Below are positions 46,296 through 56,660 of a stretch of DNA of 64,000 bases, piece after piece; position 1 is the stretch's first letter; each line of letters begins with the position of its first letter. The notes beneath the pieces are model-generated. The model did no database searches. It saw only the letters and a program-made list of their open reading frames with translations, and was not told the DNA's origin. The stretch is from Bombardia bombarda. Taxonomy: Eukaryota; Ascomycota; Sordariomycetes; Sordariales; Lasiosphaeriaceae. Both the position numbers and the translations under genes were made by a program. The stretch spans positions 8,928,001-8,992,000 of the forward strand of contig JAULSR010000002.1 of the NCBI GenBank assembly GCA_030512295.1, in the 5' to 3' direction.

Positions 46296-47373
46296 GTCGT
46301 GGTGATGATCATAATACCTTCATCGGCTTAAGTTTCCGGACTGGAAAGAAACAGTGGGATTCTCGGTGATGTAGGTACCTTGGATGTGATGTGCATGTAC
46401 CTGCTGTTGACACATACTGTCTCATTAGGCCTACAAAGTACATACACCGCCGTGAATATTCAAATACAGCGAGTAGGCGTTTAATTATGGCAGCCAACCC
46501 CGATGCTGGGATTCAGCAGCCTCATCCTCCCTCCTGTGTACATGTACATCCTAGCTGTCGTAGTTTATCGGTTCCACACTCTAGAATGAGACAGACTCGG
46601 TAAGAAGGACAACGTGCCCTCTGCCTTTGGATCACATTTCTGATCACATTTCTGATCACATTGACTCGGACGGGACTGCATGAGACCCTCGGACGCCCTC
46701 ATACTTTGCAGGGGAAGAAAGTGGTCGGCTCCTGTCGTCCAACCCATCGAGCGGGGAGCCTTACGATGCATACCCCCTCGCCGGTCGGGCTGAATCACAC
46801 CCTCCGTCTCTGAGGGTGGGAGGACCGAGATTCCGCCAACACGTCGCTGAACACGGCAGCCTGGTCATTGTCGAGCCAGCGATAGGACAAGAGGTCTGCA
46901 GTCTGGGCTTGTTCCGACACAATATCCGGCTCAGGCGGCGCATGAGGCCAAGATATCTGCGTTGTGCAACACATCCTTTCCTTTTCCCATTTTGCTTTTT
47001 TATCGAGATAGGCGCCCCGCTACAAAGCTGCCCGGTTGCATTCATCGCGGCGCAGCATCTTTTGGACACACACATCGTAGATTCCGCCCCACCCACCTCG
47101 ACCGTGACTGAGTGAGACTGGCGGTCTGTTTCGCACATGCAGGCAAGATTGACACTAGACCACAATGTTTGACAGAAGCTAAACAAATAGACTCTTCCAG
47201 GCTCTAAGATACATGTGAGGAGACGTGAACGAAGGACATGTGAGGAGACGTGAACGAAGGACATGTGAGGAGACGTGAACGAAGGGAAATGTCCAAAGTT
47301 GTGGGGGGCCCTCTTACATTTTGTCGCCCACACCCCCAAATCCAATAGACATCCGAACCGCTACCTACCTACC
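46296..47373. other. Intergenic with short tandem repeats
   Basis: Lies 3' of both flanking genes (convergent). Contains three copies of a 12-nt unit (tgatcacatttc) at about 46629-46663 and an exact 25-bp x3 repeat at 47211-47285. No gene supported. Confidence 0.5.
47211..47285. repeat. 25-bp tandem repeat, three perfect copies
   Basis: Unit acatgtgaggagacgtgaac plus gaagg at 47211, 47236 and 47261, without mismatches, about 90 bp past the end of the amyloid-effector gene. Confidence 0.95.
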
Positions 47374-48343
47374 TCATTTGGCGAAAAAGCCACTAAAGTA
47401 ATCCTTACTCACCTCCTTGGAAATATTGCCGCGAGTCACCCTCCCGTGATCCCCAAACTTGATATTCTCCATCACCGACCGCTGGCCCACAGTGTTTGGT
47501 GTGTCAAATCCCACATCACCCTCATGCATCTTGAAATTGTCGCCCGTCTTGAGGTTACGCGTCGTAAACCGCTCTGTTCCGCTGCTTGATGCAATGTGGA
47601 ATTGGATCGCATTCTCAATAGCCACAACGTCGTCGGCTTCAAGATGTATGGTTTCTCCGTCACCTGTAGCATTTTTACGTCGTCAGCATCAAGGATTCAT
47701 GGCTTAAGTTTCCAGCGATGGCGGACTCACCTGGCGACCGAGGTATCAGATTTCGCTCCTCCAGAACGCGGTTCATCACGAGACCGGTTCCTGTCATTTG
47801 AGCCATCCTGGCATTTACCCTCGCGAGGGTCTGGTATTTCACATTGAGCCCAGCGATCTGGTTCGCAGTCACTCCAACGCCAGTGATTTGGATCTGGAGC
47901 ATCAGATTGGCCTTGGCACCGCTGAGGCAGCCCATGATGCGCTGGAAGTCCTGATCTTCCTTGTCTCCGTCCTTCAAAGCATGTAAGAAGCGTCTCGTCT
48001 TCGGCGTGCCCTGCTTTCTTTCGAGATTCTGGAAGAAGCCTTGTAGCTCTTCCCCTACTCTGTTGAGGTTTGCTACAGCTTGGTACACTTTTGTCGTCTG
48101 CAAGTGAACCTCTTCCCGCACCCCTTCCAGAATCTGCTCAATGCTGTTTAGCTCTGAAGAGAGAGCGCCCAGTGTCTTCGAGTCGCCGTTGATCCTGTTT
48201 GTGGCTTTCCTAATGGCATGCATGACAGAGAAGGCAACATCGATCAGGCCTACTATGGCGCTTGCAGCGGAAACACCCTCCTAGAATTTGCTCCATCAGC
48301 GCGTCATGGAACCCAGAATAGCAGAGGGTATGATACATACCAT
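47374..48343 (-). CDS. Putative cell-death effector with C-terminal HET-s-like amyloid motifs (HRAM)
   Basis: Exons 48341-48343 (start codon only), 47731-48283 and 47374-47663, 281 aa. The first intron (48284-48340, gtatgt...tctag) joins ATG to GAG GGT GTT, giving MEGVSAAASAIVGLIDVAF. Residues 1-185 are all-helical with an amphipathic/hydrophobic N-terminus, like SesA/HeLo-like fungal death-domain modules; the exact family is unresolved. The C-terminal 90 residues contain two copies of one motif: NLKTGDNFKMHEGDV and NIKFGDHGRVTRGNI, 15 residues apart. The tail ends in an aromatic cluster (DYFSGFF). The NLR encoded divergently 719 bp away starts with the same motif. By analogy with the HET-S/NWD2 pair, the NLR motif would template amyloid folding of this tail and switch on the N-terminal domain at membranes. 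A GTGAGT donor near the end (after GNISKE) leaves a spliced alternative C-terminus possible. Confidence 0.75.
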
Positions 48344-49062
48344 GGTTGGTGATATGTCAGTAGAGTTACCACTATCGTCGCTCGGTCAGAAGGACTGAAA
48401 TCCACGGCGCGATTCTGAATCTTCTCAAGTCGGGTCGTTTTGTTGAAATGGGCACAAAGACCATGTTGGTCAGGCTGTAGAAGCCGTGCTTCACCTCACC
48501 TACCTACTCTGTGACAATATCCCCGCTGTTGCCACCACACCACGTCGCTCTGCAGCAAAAGGGCATGGCTGCATGGCTGCATGGCTGCCTACACTGCCAA
48601 CGGCCAATCACCAAATCTTGAGTTGCGCGCGTCAAATCCAGGGGTTATGTGACGAGTTAGGCTACCCGCGCTAAACGAGGCAGACTAATGTAAGCTGTAT
48701 ACATCTTCATTTTATTTTCCTGCAATGGAGGGTGGCTCAGATAATGCACGTTGACTTAATGTGTACTATCCGGGAGTGCAGGTTATTCATGTACAAAGTT
48801 GGGGAGCCCCGAAGCGGACTCACTACCTAGGTACCTACCTACCTACCTGCATCAAGCTACCCACCCCAGTTCACTTATCTACAAACCGTGGACCGAAGTA
48901 ATCATCCCAGCCTTTTCGATCGATCATCTGACCATACTCTCTCACTTGGACTACGATTCTTACCCATCATCTAGTCTTTACCACACACATATCAGCCCTT
49001 TGCGTGCTTTCCAGGAACAAACCGCTAAACGAGAACCGCGCAAGACGAGAAACCGGAAAATC
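48344..49062. promoter_or_regulatory. Bidirectional promoter between amyloid effector and NLR
   Basis: 719 bp between the two start codons, the only upstream DNA for both genes. Contains ggctgcat direct repeats (48567-48591) and a tacctaggtacctacctacctacc run (48824-48848). Shared control is inferred from the layout alone. Confidence 0.5.
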
Positions 49063-52000
49063 ATGTCTAACAACCCAAAGAGCCTGCTTTCGGGGCCTGG
49101 AGAAGCAGAGCCTCGTCGCACAACTACAATGAGCGACATCACATTTGGACATCATGCTAGGGTCCTCCAGGGAAGCGTCAACGTCAAACGACTTCACTCA
49201 ATTAATCTTCACTCTGGTAAGTTGGCTATATATTGGCAGATCGTGCCCTGTACCATTAATATTTAGGTGGTCCAAGACATAACTGACTGACGAAAGCAGC
49301 TGTCGATAATGAGAGGCAGATCCTCAACCAGTTCCTATCCGACCTCCACCTCTTCGATCCTGAGCATTTGGAGAGTCATGTGGAAGGACAATACGATAAA
49401 GCTATTCATTTGGCCTTCCAAAGCGTGACACACGAACAAGCCGTACAAAAGTGGTTAAACCCTGGGCCAGGGGTTCTTTCCATTGCCGATGAAACTGGCA
49501 GAGGCCATACATTAGCCATGCTTGCCATTATGGAAGAGGTTCAGCAAAAGTCTGGTAATAAACACGAACCTCCACAAGGCTCCATAGCCTACACTTTCTG
49601 CAGTGAGGGGAAAACCACCCTCGTCGACATACTGGGCAAGCTGCTTCACATGCTTCTTTTTGAGCGGCGCGATTTGCTCAGATGGGTTTACGATCAGCAC
49701 CTTTTACATTTCCCCAAGCCACCCAACTCCGGCTTCTCATTCCAAACACTTTCTGAACTTCTGTTGAAAGTGTTATCTCTCAACGACAGCGGTCCAATTT
49801 TCTTCTTTGTTGCCGGATTGCATACCTTGGACAGCATGTCATCCACATTATTCACGCAATTTATACGCAACACCGTCCAACAAGGATGGCCTGTCAAGTG
49901 GGCGGTTTCGTCAACATTAAACTGGCATCTACACATGGCAGGCCAAGAAAAAACCGAGACGTTGACCTTGTCCTTTCACGATGTCTGTAACTTTTTACAG
50001 CTCGACGTGGTCTATACTCGTATCGCAAACTCTATACCACGTCTCCGCGAGGAGCGTTTACGAGAACCTCATGACTCGAACGCACCACACTGGCTCGAAT
50101 ACACCACGGCTGGTCGCAATTGGCTGAAAAAGGACAATACAACCCGTTTGCTTGTTTTCGACGAAGAACGCAAGTCGCCGATTTGGTCCATGAGTGGACA
50201 ACACCCAGTTGAGGTCCCAGAACAGCCTGGGCTTGGAGTCACAGAGCTGGCTAGAAAGGCTGGCTTTGAGTTTGTTATCACGTCTGCTTTCAATATTTCG
50301 AAATTAGATCCCACAGAGATAGCGAAGCTGGGCTCCGACTGCCTGTGGGGCGTATTGGACGATATATTGTGTAGCATGTATATCCAAATCGCCGCAAGCT
50401 ATTACACCACGGATGCGCTGTTGAAGAAGTTCTTGATCGGACTCAGCCACGTCATACAGTCGGCTTTGAGGCATATTTGTTTGCCCGCATCTTCAGAAGG
50501 AGTGCCTATTGACATGTGGAGAGCTATTTTCACTTCCATCGTTGAGGCAGTTTTGTCTGATAATGAGCGCTGCTGCTGCGTTATTTCATGTATAGAATGC
50601 ATCGACCGTCTGCCTACCAGATTCGGGCAAGAGCTCATGAACATCCTCGCCCCGGTTCCGCAAGGGCGTTGGAAGGTCATGGCATTCTATTCGACATCGG
50701 CAGCCTACTTTGATACCTGGTCACCCAGCGCATTCAAGATGATCAGCAAGACCACTGAATATACCGGTATGTGAGCCTCCTCCGGTCTGATAGTACTGAT
50801 TAAATGACTGAACTCATTTTTCACCAGAATGTTGCAAGTCTCTCAGCTATACCCAAAAAAAATCCCGTATGAGCGAGATTGAACAAGCTTTACCCCAAAC
50901 CAATCAATGGTTGTGGAGCAATCAAACCTTCCAGAGCTGGCGCGAAAGCGGTGCGATACTCTGGATATCTGGATTACCAGGGAGCGGAAAGTCTGTTCTG
51001 GCAAAGACAATTCTTCAGGACTTCCGGTCAGACGTCAATCGCGAGGCGTCGGGTTCTCCTTCGTTGGTTCTCGGATGGTCTTACAGTGCCCGCAACGATA
51101 ATTGGGCCACATCTCATCAATCAATGTTACGTGTCATATTACATCAAATGCTCACCCAAAGTAAAGACACGTTTGAAGCTGTCAAGGAGACCTACCGCCG
51201 CCTCTTTGAAAGCTGCCAACCAGACAAGGACATTGCTTGGGATTTGCAGTCTCTGAAGGATGTGCTTGAAGATATTTCTATCTTTTCAGGAACGCCGCGC
51301 ACCTTGATCATTATCGACGCAGTAGACGAATCAGACGAGAATAATCGAGAAGAGATCATCAAGCTCCTATCTTCTGTTGCACTTTCTAGAGGCGGAGCGA
51401 TTCGGCTGATCGTACTAAGCCGGCCACTACCACCACTTCAGGCTGAATACCAAGAATGTCATTATATTTCCATGCATCAGTGTAACCAGAAGGATGTGGC
51501 TGAGCTGATTCGCCATAATATGGACCGTCTTCGAGAATGCTGGCCGGGTTCCAAACCGCGACAAGGGGCCATGGCGAGATCTCGAGCTTTGGCCAATGGA
51601 ATGAGTCAGAAAACCCAGGCTCTAGATCAGGAAAGCGAGAAAGAATTGAGCAAGATACAAAAATACCTGCAAGATAACAATAATGGAGTCATCCTGTGGC
51701 TCATCCTTGTTTTCGACCAGATCCTTGGGGAGTTACAGACAGCGGACAGCATCACAAGGGGAGCCCTCTTTGATATGGTCACGAAGCTGCCAACGAAGAT
51801 AGAGGAAATCTATGGGGAGATAGTAAAGAAGCTCAATCTGGACAAGAATTCTCGAAATCTAGAGACGGCAAGGAGGATCCTTCACTGGACCATCGGAAAC
51901 CCTTTGTTACGGCCTTTACAGCTCCAACAACTTAGGCAGGTCCTGGCCCTCCCGGCTGCAGAACGCCACCGGCAACTAGGGCTGGCCCATCAATCAATGA

Positions 52001-53205
52001 ACGACCCACTTGAGGAAGACGAGCACATGATAGGAGATAACTGGCAAAAGTTTTACGAAGTCATACACAGTCGCTGTGGGTCGCTCGTTGCGATACAGTC
52101 GCCTGACTCCATCTTAGATCTCGGTATTCCGGCTACGGACTTTGAGGTGCAACGCGTTGACGAGGTGAAGGGGGACTGGACAATCTACATAATACACGAA
52201 ACGGCCAAAGCATTCCTCGAAGACCGTACCCGCAGTCGGCTGCTGCATATAGACTCTTCTCACGAGGCCAAAAAGCGCAGCAAAGCTGAGTGCTTGAGAT
52301 ATCTCGAGGTTGCCTACCCAGTCAAGAGAACAGCATACACGCCATTCATATCCTTTTTCATGTTCCGCAGCATTCAGCCTATTCCCGATTTTGATTCGGA
52401 GCAAGATTACTCTGAAGAGGTATGGGACATGGCTCGCCTTGATCCTGGTATCTTGAGTGAGCTACAACGGATAGGAGACTACCTGCATGCTAAGCATCTA
52501 TCCCAGTCTGCTTTCTCCTTACTCAGGTCGAACCCCGACGCATGTAACAGCTTCTTCCAGAAACGATGCTGGACGCACGAGAGAGACTTCTGTCCTTGGC
52601 AACCGGACGCCGAATTCTTTTTCTTGTGGTGGCTTGTGATCAAGCCATCTCCTGGGAGTCAAGAAGAGTTAACGGTGACCCGATTGTTGACATACTTGAC
52701 TGCGTATCTGTTTCGTTTAGGCTCTTGTGTTGGCTTGCAGGCACTCATGGATCTTTTGTCTATCAATAAGTCGATTCTCAGGCTTGAAAGGGCTGTGGAT
52801 AACTACGTGCAGTTAGGTTTTCTCTACGGCATCATCCTCGTCATGAAGGAGGTTTTCCACAAGAACGTAAGATGGCATTATCATGGACTGCCAGTGAAGA
52901 AGGTTATGGACAGGATGGATGGCCAGAGCCAATCTTTGTCCTACGCCCGTGAGCAGATGGATAATGCGGCAAGGGAGGTTGATAGTATGGACGAACTAGT
53001 TTATACGGAACTCGACGAAGATGATGACGATATAATGCATGACTTTGACAACTACGGCGGTCATATCATGCTCGATGTTGACTTTGTCAACGAGGACAAT
53101 GACGAAGATGACGAAGACGAGGATGAAGATGTGGACGTTTCAGGTCAAGAAGACATTGAGACCGAGGATGACAATCACGACGACGACGACGACGACGAAG
53201 AAGAC

Positions 53206-53261
<56 letters not shown>

Positions 53262-53484
53262 CGATGACGACGATACCGACGATGACAACGATACCGACGA
53301 TGAAGAAGAAGAAACCGATTCCGTTAAAACTGAAACCGAGTATAACGATCAAAATCAGGTCTTGAGATGGGAGTCAAAATCGGGTGTAAAGCACAAGACC
53401 CCCCTATCTGACATTGAACAGTCCATGGAATGGGTACTAGGAAGGACCACCATGGTGAAATACTCATCAGCTTTCAGGGATTGA
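49063..53484 (+). CDS. NLR/STAND receptor with N-terminal HRAM amyloid motif and tandem NACHT modules
   Basis: Exons 49063-49216, 49300-50766 and 50828-53484, 1425 aa. Residues 23-42 hold the motif (DITFGHHARVLQGSV) that matches the two copies in the neighbouring effector; the first intron follows it closely. Residues 90-240 read as a HET-E/NWD2-type NACHT with dead motifs: ADETGRGHT (Walker A without Lys), IFFFVAGLHTL (Walker B without acidic pair) and VKWAVSSTLNW (sensor Arg lost). A helical stretch has a possible further relic (CCVISCIECIDRL, then GRWKVMAFYSTS). Residues 575-760 are an intact NACHT: LWISGLPGSGKSVLAKTI, LIIIDAVDESD and RLIVLSRPLP. The C-terminus shows no WD40, ankyrin or TPR pattern and ends with an Asp/Glu tract (about residues 1285-1370) before SDIEQSMEWVLGRTT. 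The start at 49063 gives a short leader; 49129 is an alternative. Confidence 0.82.
53095..53320 (+). repeat. GAT/GAC trinucleotide tract coding poly-Asp/Glu
   Basis: Low-complexity (gay)n run, perfect (gat)n at about 53206-53260, in frame in the last exon of the NLR gene. Likely length-variable. Confidence 0.9.
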
Positions 53485-54252
53485 AGAGAGCTTGTGTGTG
53501 TTTTTTTTTTTTCTTAGAAGAAATGTTTGCTGGGTATACCACGGGTATGTTGGTTATCACGGCTAGAGTCCAAATCCGCAGCGACATAGAACACAGACTC
53601 CTGCTGACACCTGACATAGGCACGAATGGAAAACGAATGCAGCAAGACGGACTGAGGGGGAAGCAGCGCGCGGTGGTTTTGATAATCTTCGATACTCTCG
53701 ATGGGACCGAGGGGGGGTTCTTGCTGCTGCTTCTGGCAATTCGGTTCAAGAAAGTGTTTTCTTTTATTATATTTCACTGGTCTCTGTTTCGTCCGGTATA
53801 GATATATATATATATATATATATATATTGTTATCTTACCTTCATCTCGATTACTCGTCTTGTGGGTATAATTCTCTTTGGGGCCATTGATAGAGGCCTAA
53901 AAGAGGCATCTGACAGATTTCCAATGCGCTACCACAATCTCTCCTGGCACGACTAAAAGTTCGGTTGCATTTGAGCAAAACTCAATACCTTCAAGGATTT
54001 CCAAACCGTCATCTATATTATAAAGCCAAGCTTAGGTGGTAACTAAAATCACTAGCAGTAACCCATTTTGAGAGTCCCTTCTTCTCACAGCCGGAGAGTC
54101 TGAATACAACAACCAACGTGTGCCAGGCAATCCCCTCGTGCCACTCTATTGACTGCGTGCTCCATCGCTCAGACTGCTGCTGACCCTGAATGTTCTGTCC
54201 GCAGTCTGCGTCCTTCTCGCCAGAACAAAACCCGTAAACATACTAACCCCAA
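53485..54252. other. Intergenic
   Basis: 3' flank of both neighbours. Poly-T at 53501-53512 and (ta)n at 53803-53826. No gene recognised. Confidence 0.5.
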
Positions 54253-55595
54253 CTACTCCTGGTCCAACCGGACAACAATGCCAGCATTCGCCGCCAGCCT
54301 CCTCTCACACAATGCCTGCCACGCGCCATCAACGCCCTTCTCACCCTCTACACCACGAAACCAGAGGAGCTCCAGCTCCCCCAGGCCCTTCTCCGTAACG
54401 CACCGTCCCCACGCCTCATTCAACCGCTCAAAGTAGTCATCCGGCCCCAAGGCGTCAATCGCCCGATCACGCACATCGCTCGCATTCATGGGTATCTTCC
54501 CCAGCGCCTCGATGCTCGACGCATACACCTTCATCTCCGCATCCGAGTACACCTTTGACTCACCTCCGATCGCAATGATAGTCACCTGAGGCACCGCCAC
54601 CCCTTCCGTGTCCGCCGCCGCCGCCGTTGTCTTGATAGCATCCACCGCGGACAGGAGCACAGCAGGCTTGACGCCAAAGTCCAGCAGCACGACGCGCGTG
54701 GGCCGGGACTCGAGCACCCACTCGACACCGCTCCGCAGGCCGCTGTAGAGCACCGACCGGGTCGGCGGCAGCGTCTTCGCACCACCAGCATCTTCAAACT
54801 CAGGCGTCGGCGGCGGCGACGCGACCAGCGTGTCGGGCACCGATGTCACCTGCAGCAGGGCGCGCGGGCCGTCTGCAGCCGCGTCGCGGTTCCGCGCCAT
54901 CTCCCACGCGAAGCTGCGGGCCGTCTTGGTGCCGGCGGACAAGCTGACCACGGCGGTGGTGGAGAGGTCCGCGTCCTCGGCCGACCACGGCCCATTGAAC
55001 CCATACGGATGCGTCCCCGGCTTCGAAAAGATGTAATTGAGCAAATGGCCCGCCTCAAACAGCGGCCTGGCGAGGGCAGTCAGGCCCGCGACGACGGGGC
55101 GAGCCTCGTCGGCGTCGAGGCGGTCTGCCGGGTGCACGATGTAGCCATTGTACAGGCTCATGAGCTGGCTGCGCTGGGGGCTGACCTCGCGCCAGTGGCC
55201 CGCCGGCTCGAGCGGCTGCAGCTGCACGTCGACGGCATGGCTGCCCGTGGGCCAGAAGCCCCAGAGGATGGCGCCGACGGGGATGGAGGGGATCCTGCTC
55301 TCGAGCACGCGCGCGTAGCCCCAGGCCGGCACGATGCCCCATTCCTTTGGGTTGTTGTAGGGCGCGGGCGCGATCTTGGGCACCGGGTAGGCCTCCCACC
55401 AGTGCAGCTGGGCGCCGAGGCGGGCGTAGCTGAGGTTGTTGGACGAGAGGGAGATGAGAGCGGGGCGCGCCCGCACCGAGGAGGGGCCCAGAGGGCGGGG
55501 GCGTCTAGGTCGGCTGTGTTGACATGGCAAATGGCGTGTTTTGCGTTGTTGAGCTTGGAGACAACGTGGATTGCGGTTCGGGTAGGGGTCGCCAT
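54253..55595 (-). CDS. DUF2855 family protein, with an apparent 1-nt frameshift
   Basis: Single-exon fungal protein of about 447 aa; N-terminus MATPTRTAIHVVSKLNNAKH, then SLSSNNLSYARLGAQLHWWE, KEWGIVPAWGYARVLES, PVGAILWGFWPTGSHAVDVQ and HPADRLDADEARPVVAGL. Further on are FNGPWSAEDADLSTTAVVSL, SAGTKTARSFAWEMARN and VLYSGLRSGVEWVLES. This is the DUF2855 pattern, whose reductase-like fold is related to quinone oxidoreductases; its reaction is unknown. The frame carrying ...DLDAPALWAP must switch to SSVRARPALISL at about 55481-55490. One extra C in the gggcccc run would fix it, with no space for an intron. Given the intact rest of the gene I favour an assembly error or a recent null allele. Confidence 0.8.
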
Positions 55596-56660
55596 GGTCC
55601 CTGTGTCAATAAGGTGGTCTTTTGTGATATTGATATATATGGCTTGTTATGGAATGAAGGCTGGTTTTTTGCGGTGGTGGCATGGGCGGATTGAGGGGCA
55701 ATTTTTGTCGGCGGTGAGTGAGCCTGTCCATGTCCAAGCATAATTATAAGCCAGAGCGGTGAAATCGACCCAAGAAATGTGCCAATGCATTGTGGATTAT
55801 TAATATCCATCAGGTCAGTATTTGAAATCGCTGGTTTTTCAATCAATCCGCTGCTGATCCTTCGTTCGTCAGGCACCAGGCCGGTTGGTTGTCTTGGTGT
55901 CCTACGTAGCCGGTGCTGCACATGTAAGACGTAGGTGGTATTTGATGACGTAATCAGCACGTACCCTAAAGGTGGGGGACCCACCGCCCGAACGACCCAA
56001 CGATCAAATCTCGTCCACTCCACTCAACGCCAGATCAAATTGACTTTTGCCTCACTCATGTGAAAATCTGCCAATTCTGCTTCCAGTAACAGAAGCCCAT
56101 TCAAAATAGTTGTCGTTCACATGCAAATCTGCATTTAAAACAGCCAAATAACGTCCTGATAGACTCGTGGGTATTCACGCTCTAAATCAGACTGTCTTTA
56201 ACAGCGGCTTCTTGACCCACCAACTGTGGTAAAGTTGATCTGAAAGCGAGGGTAAAAGATGAAACGATCCAACTGTCCACGGTAAGCAGGTGAGAGAAAC
56301 ATGAGACTTGAACGAGAAGCGAGTATAGACTGGCGCCTCAACACGCACCACGTGTGTAACGATCAAACGGAAACCTGTAGTGGCGCGAAAACACAGGGCA
56401 ACAAGCCCACTCGCGCGAACCACAGCTTTTTTCTCCCTTCCACAACCTCCCTCTTCTTTATAAAAAAAAAAAAAAAAAAATCTACGAGTAACAACTCTTC
56501 GTCCCCTTCATTCCGACCCCTTCACCAACTTTACAACACAACCTTCTCCTTTGGTTGTACGCAATCTTTGTCCCCAGTCCCGCGTCAAAACAAAAACTCT
56601 CACCAAACAGATGATCGTCATTTGCCTGGGCAATCCCGTCGCGGCAACATCTCCTTCACC
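55596..56660. promoter_or_regulatory. Divergent intergenic region, DUF2855 / DUF6604
   Basis: Shared upstream region. Poly-A at 56461-56480 and pyrimidine-rich sequence at 56440-56660 probably form the leader of the DUF6604 gene. No further gene seen. Confidence 0.45.

Noticed and set aside
46761..47345. 194-aa minus-strand frame in the gap before the effector gene
   Set aside because: Composition looks non-coding, runs through the 25-bp repeats, no motif; another frame there is no better.
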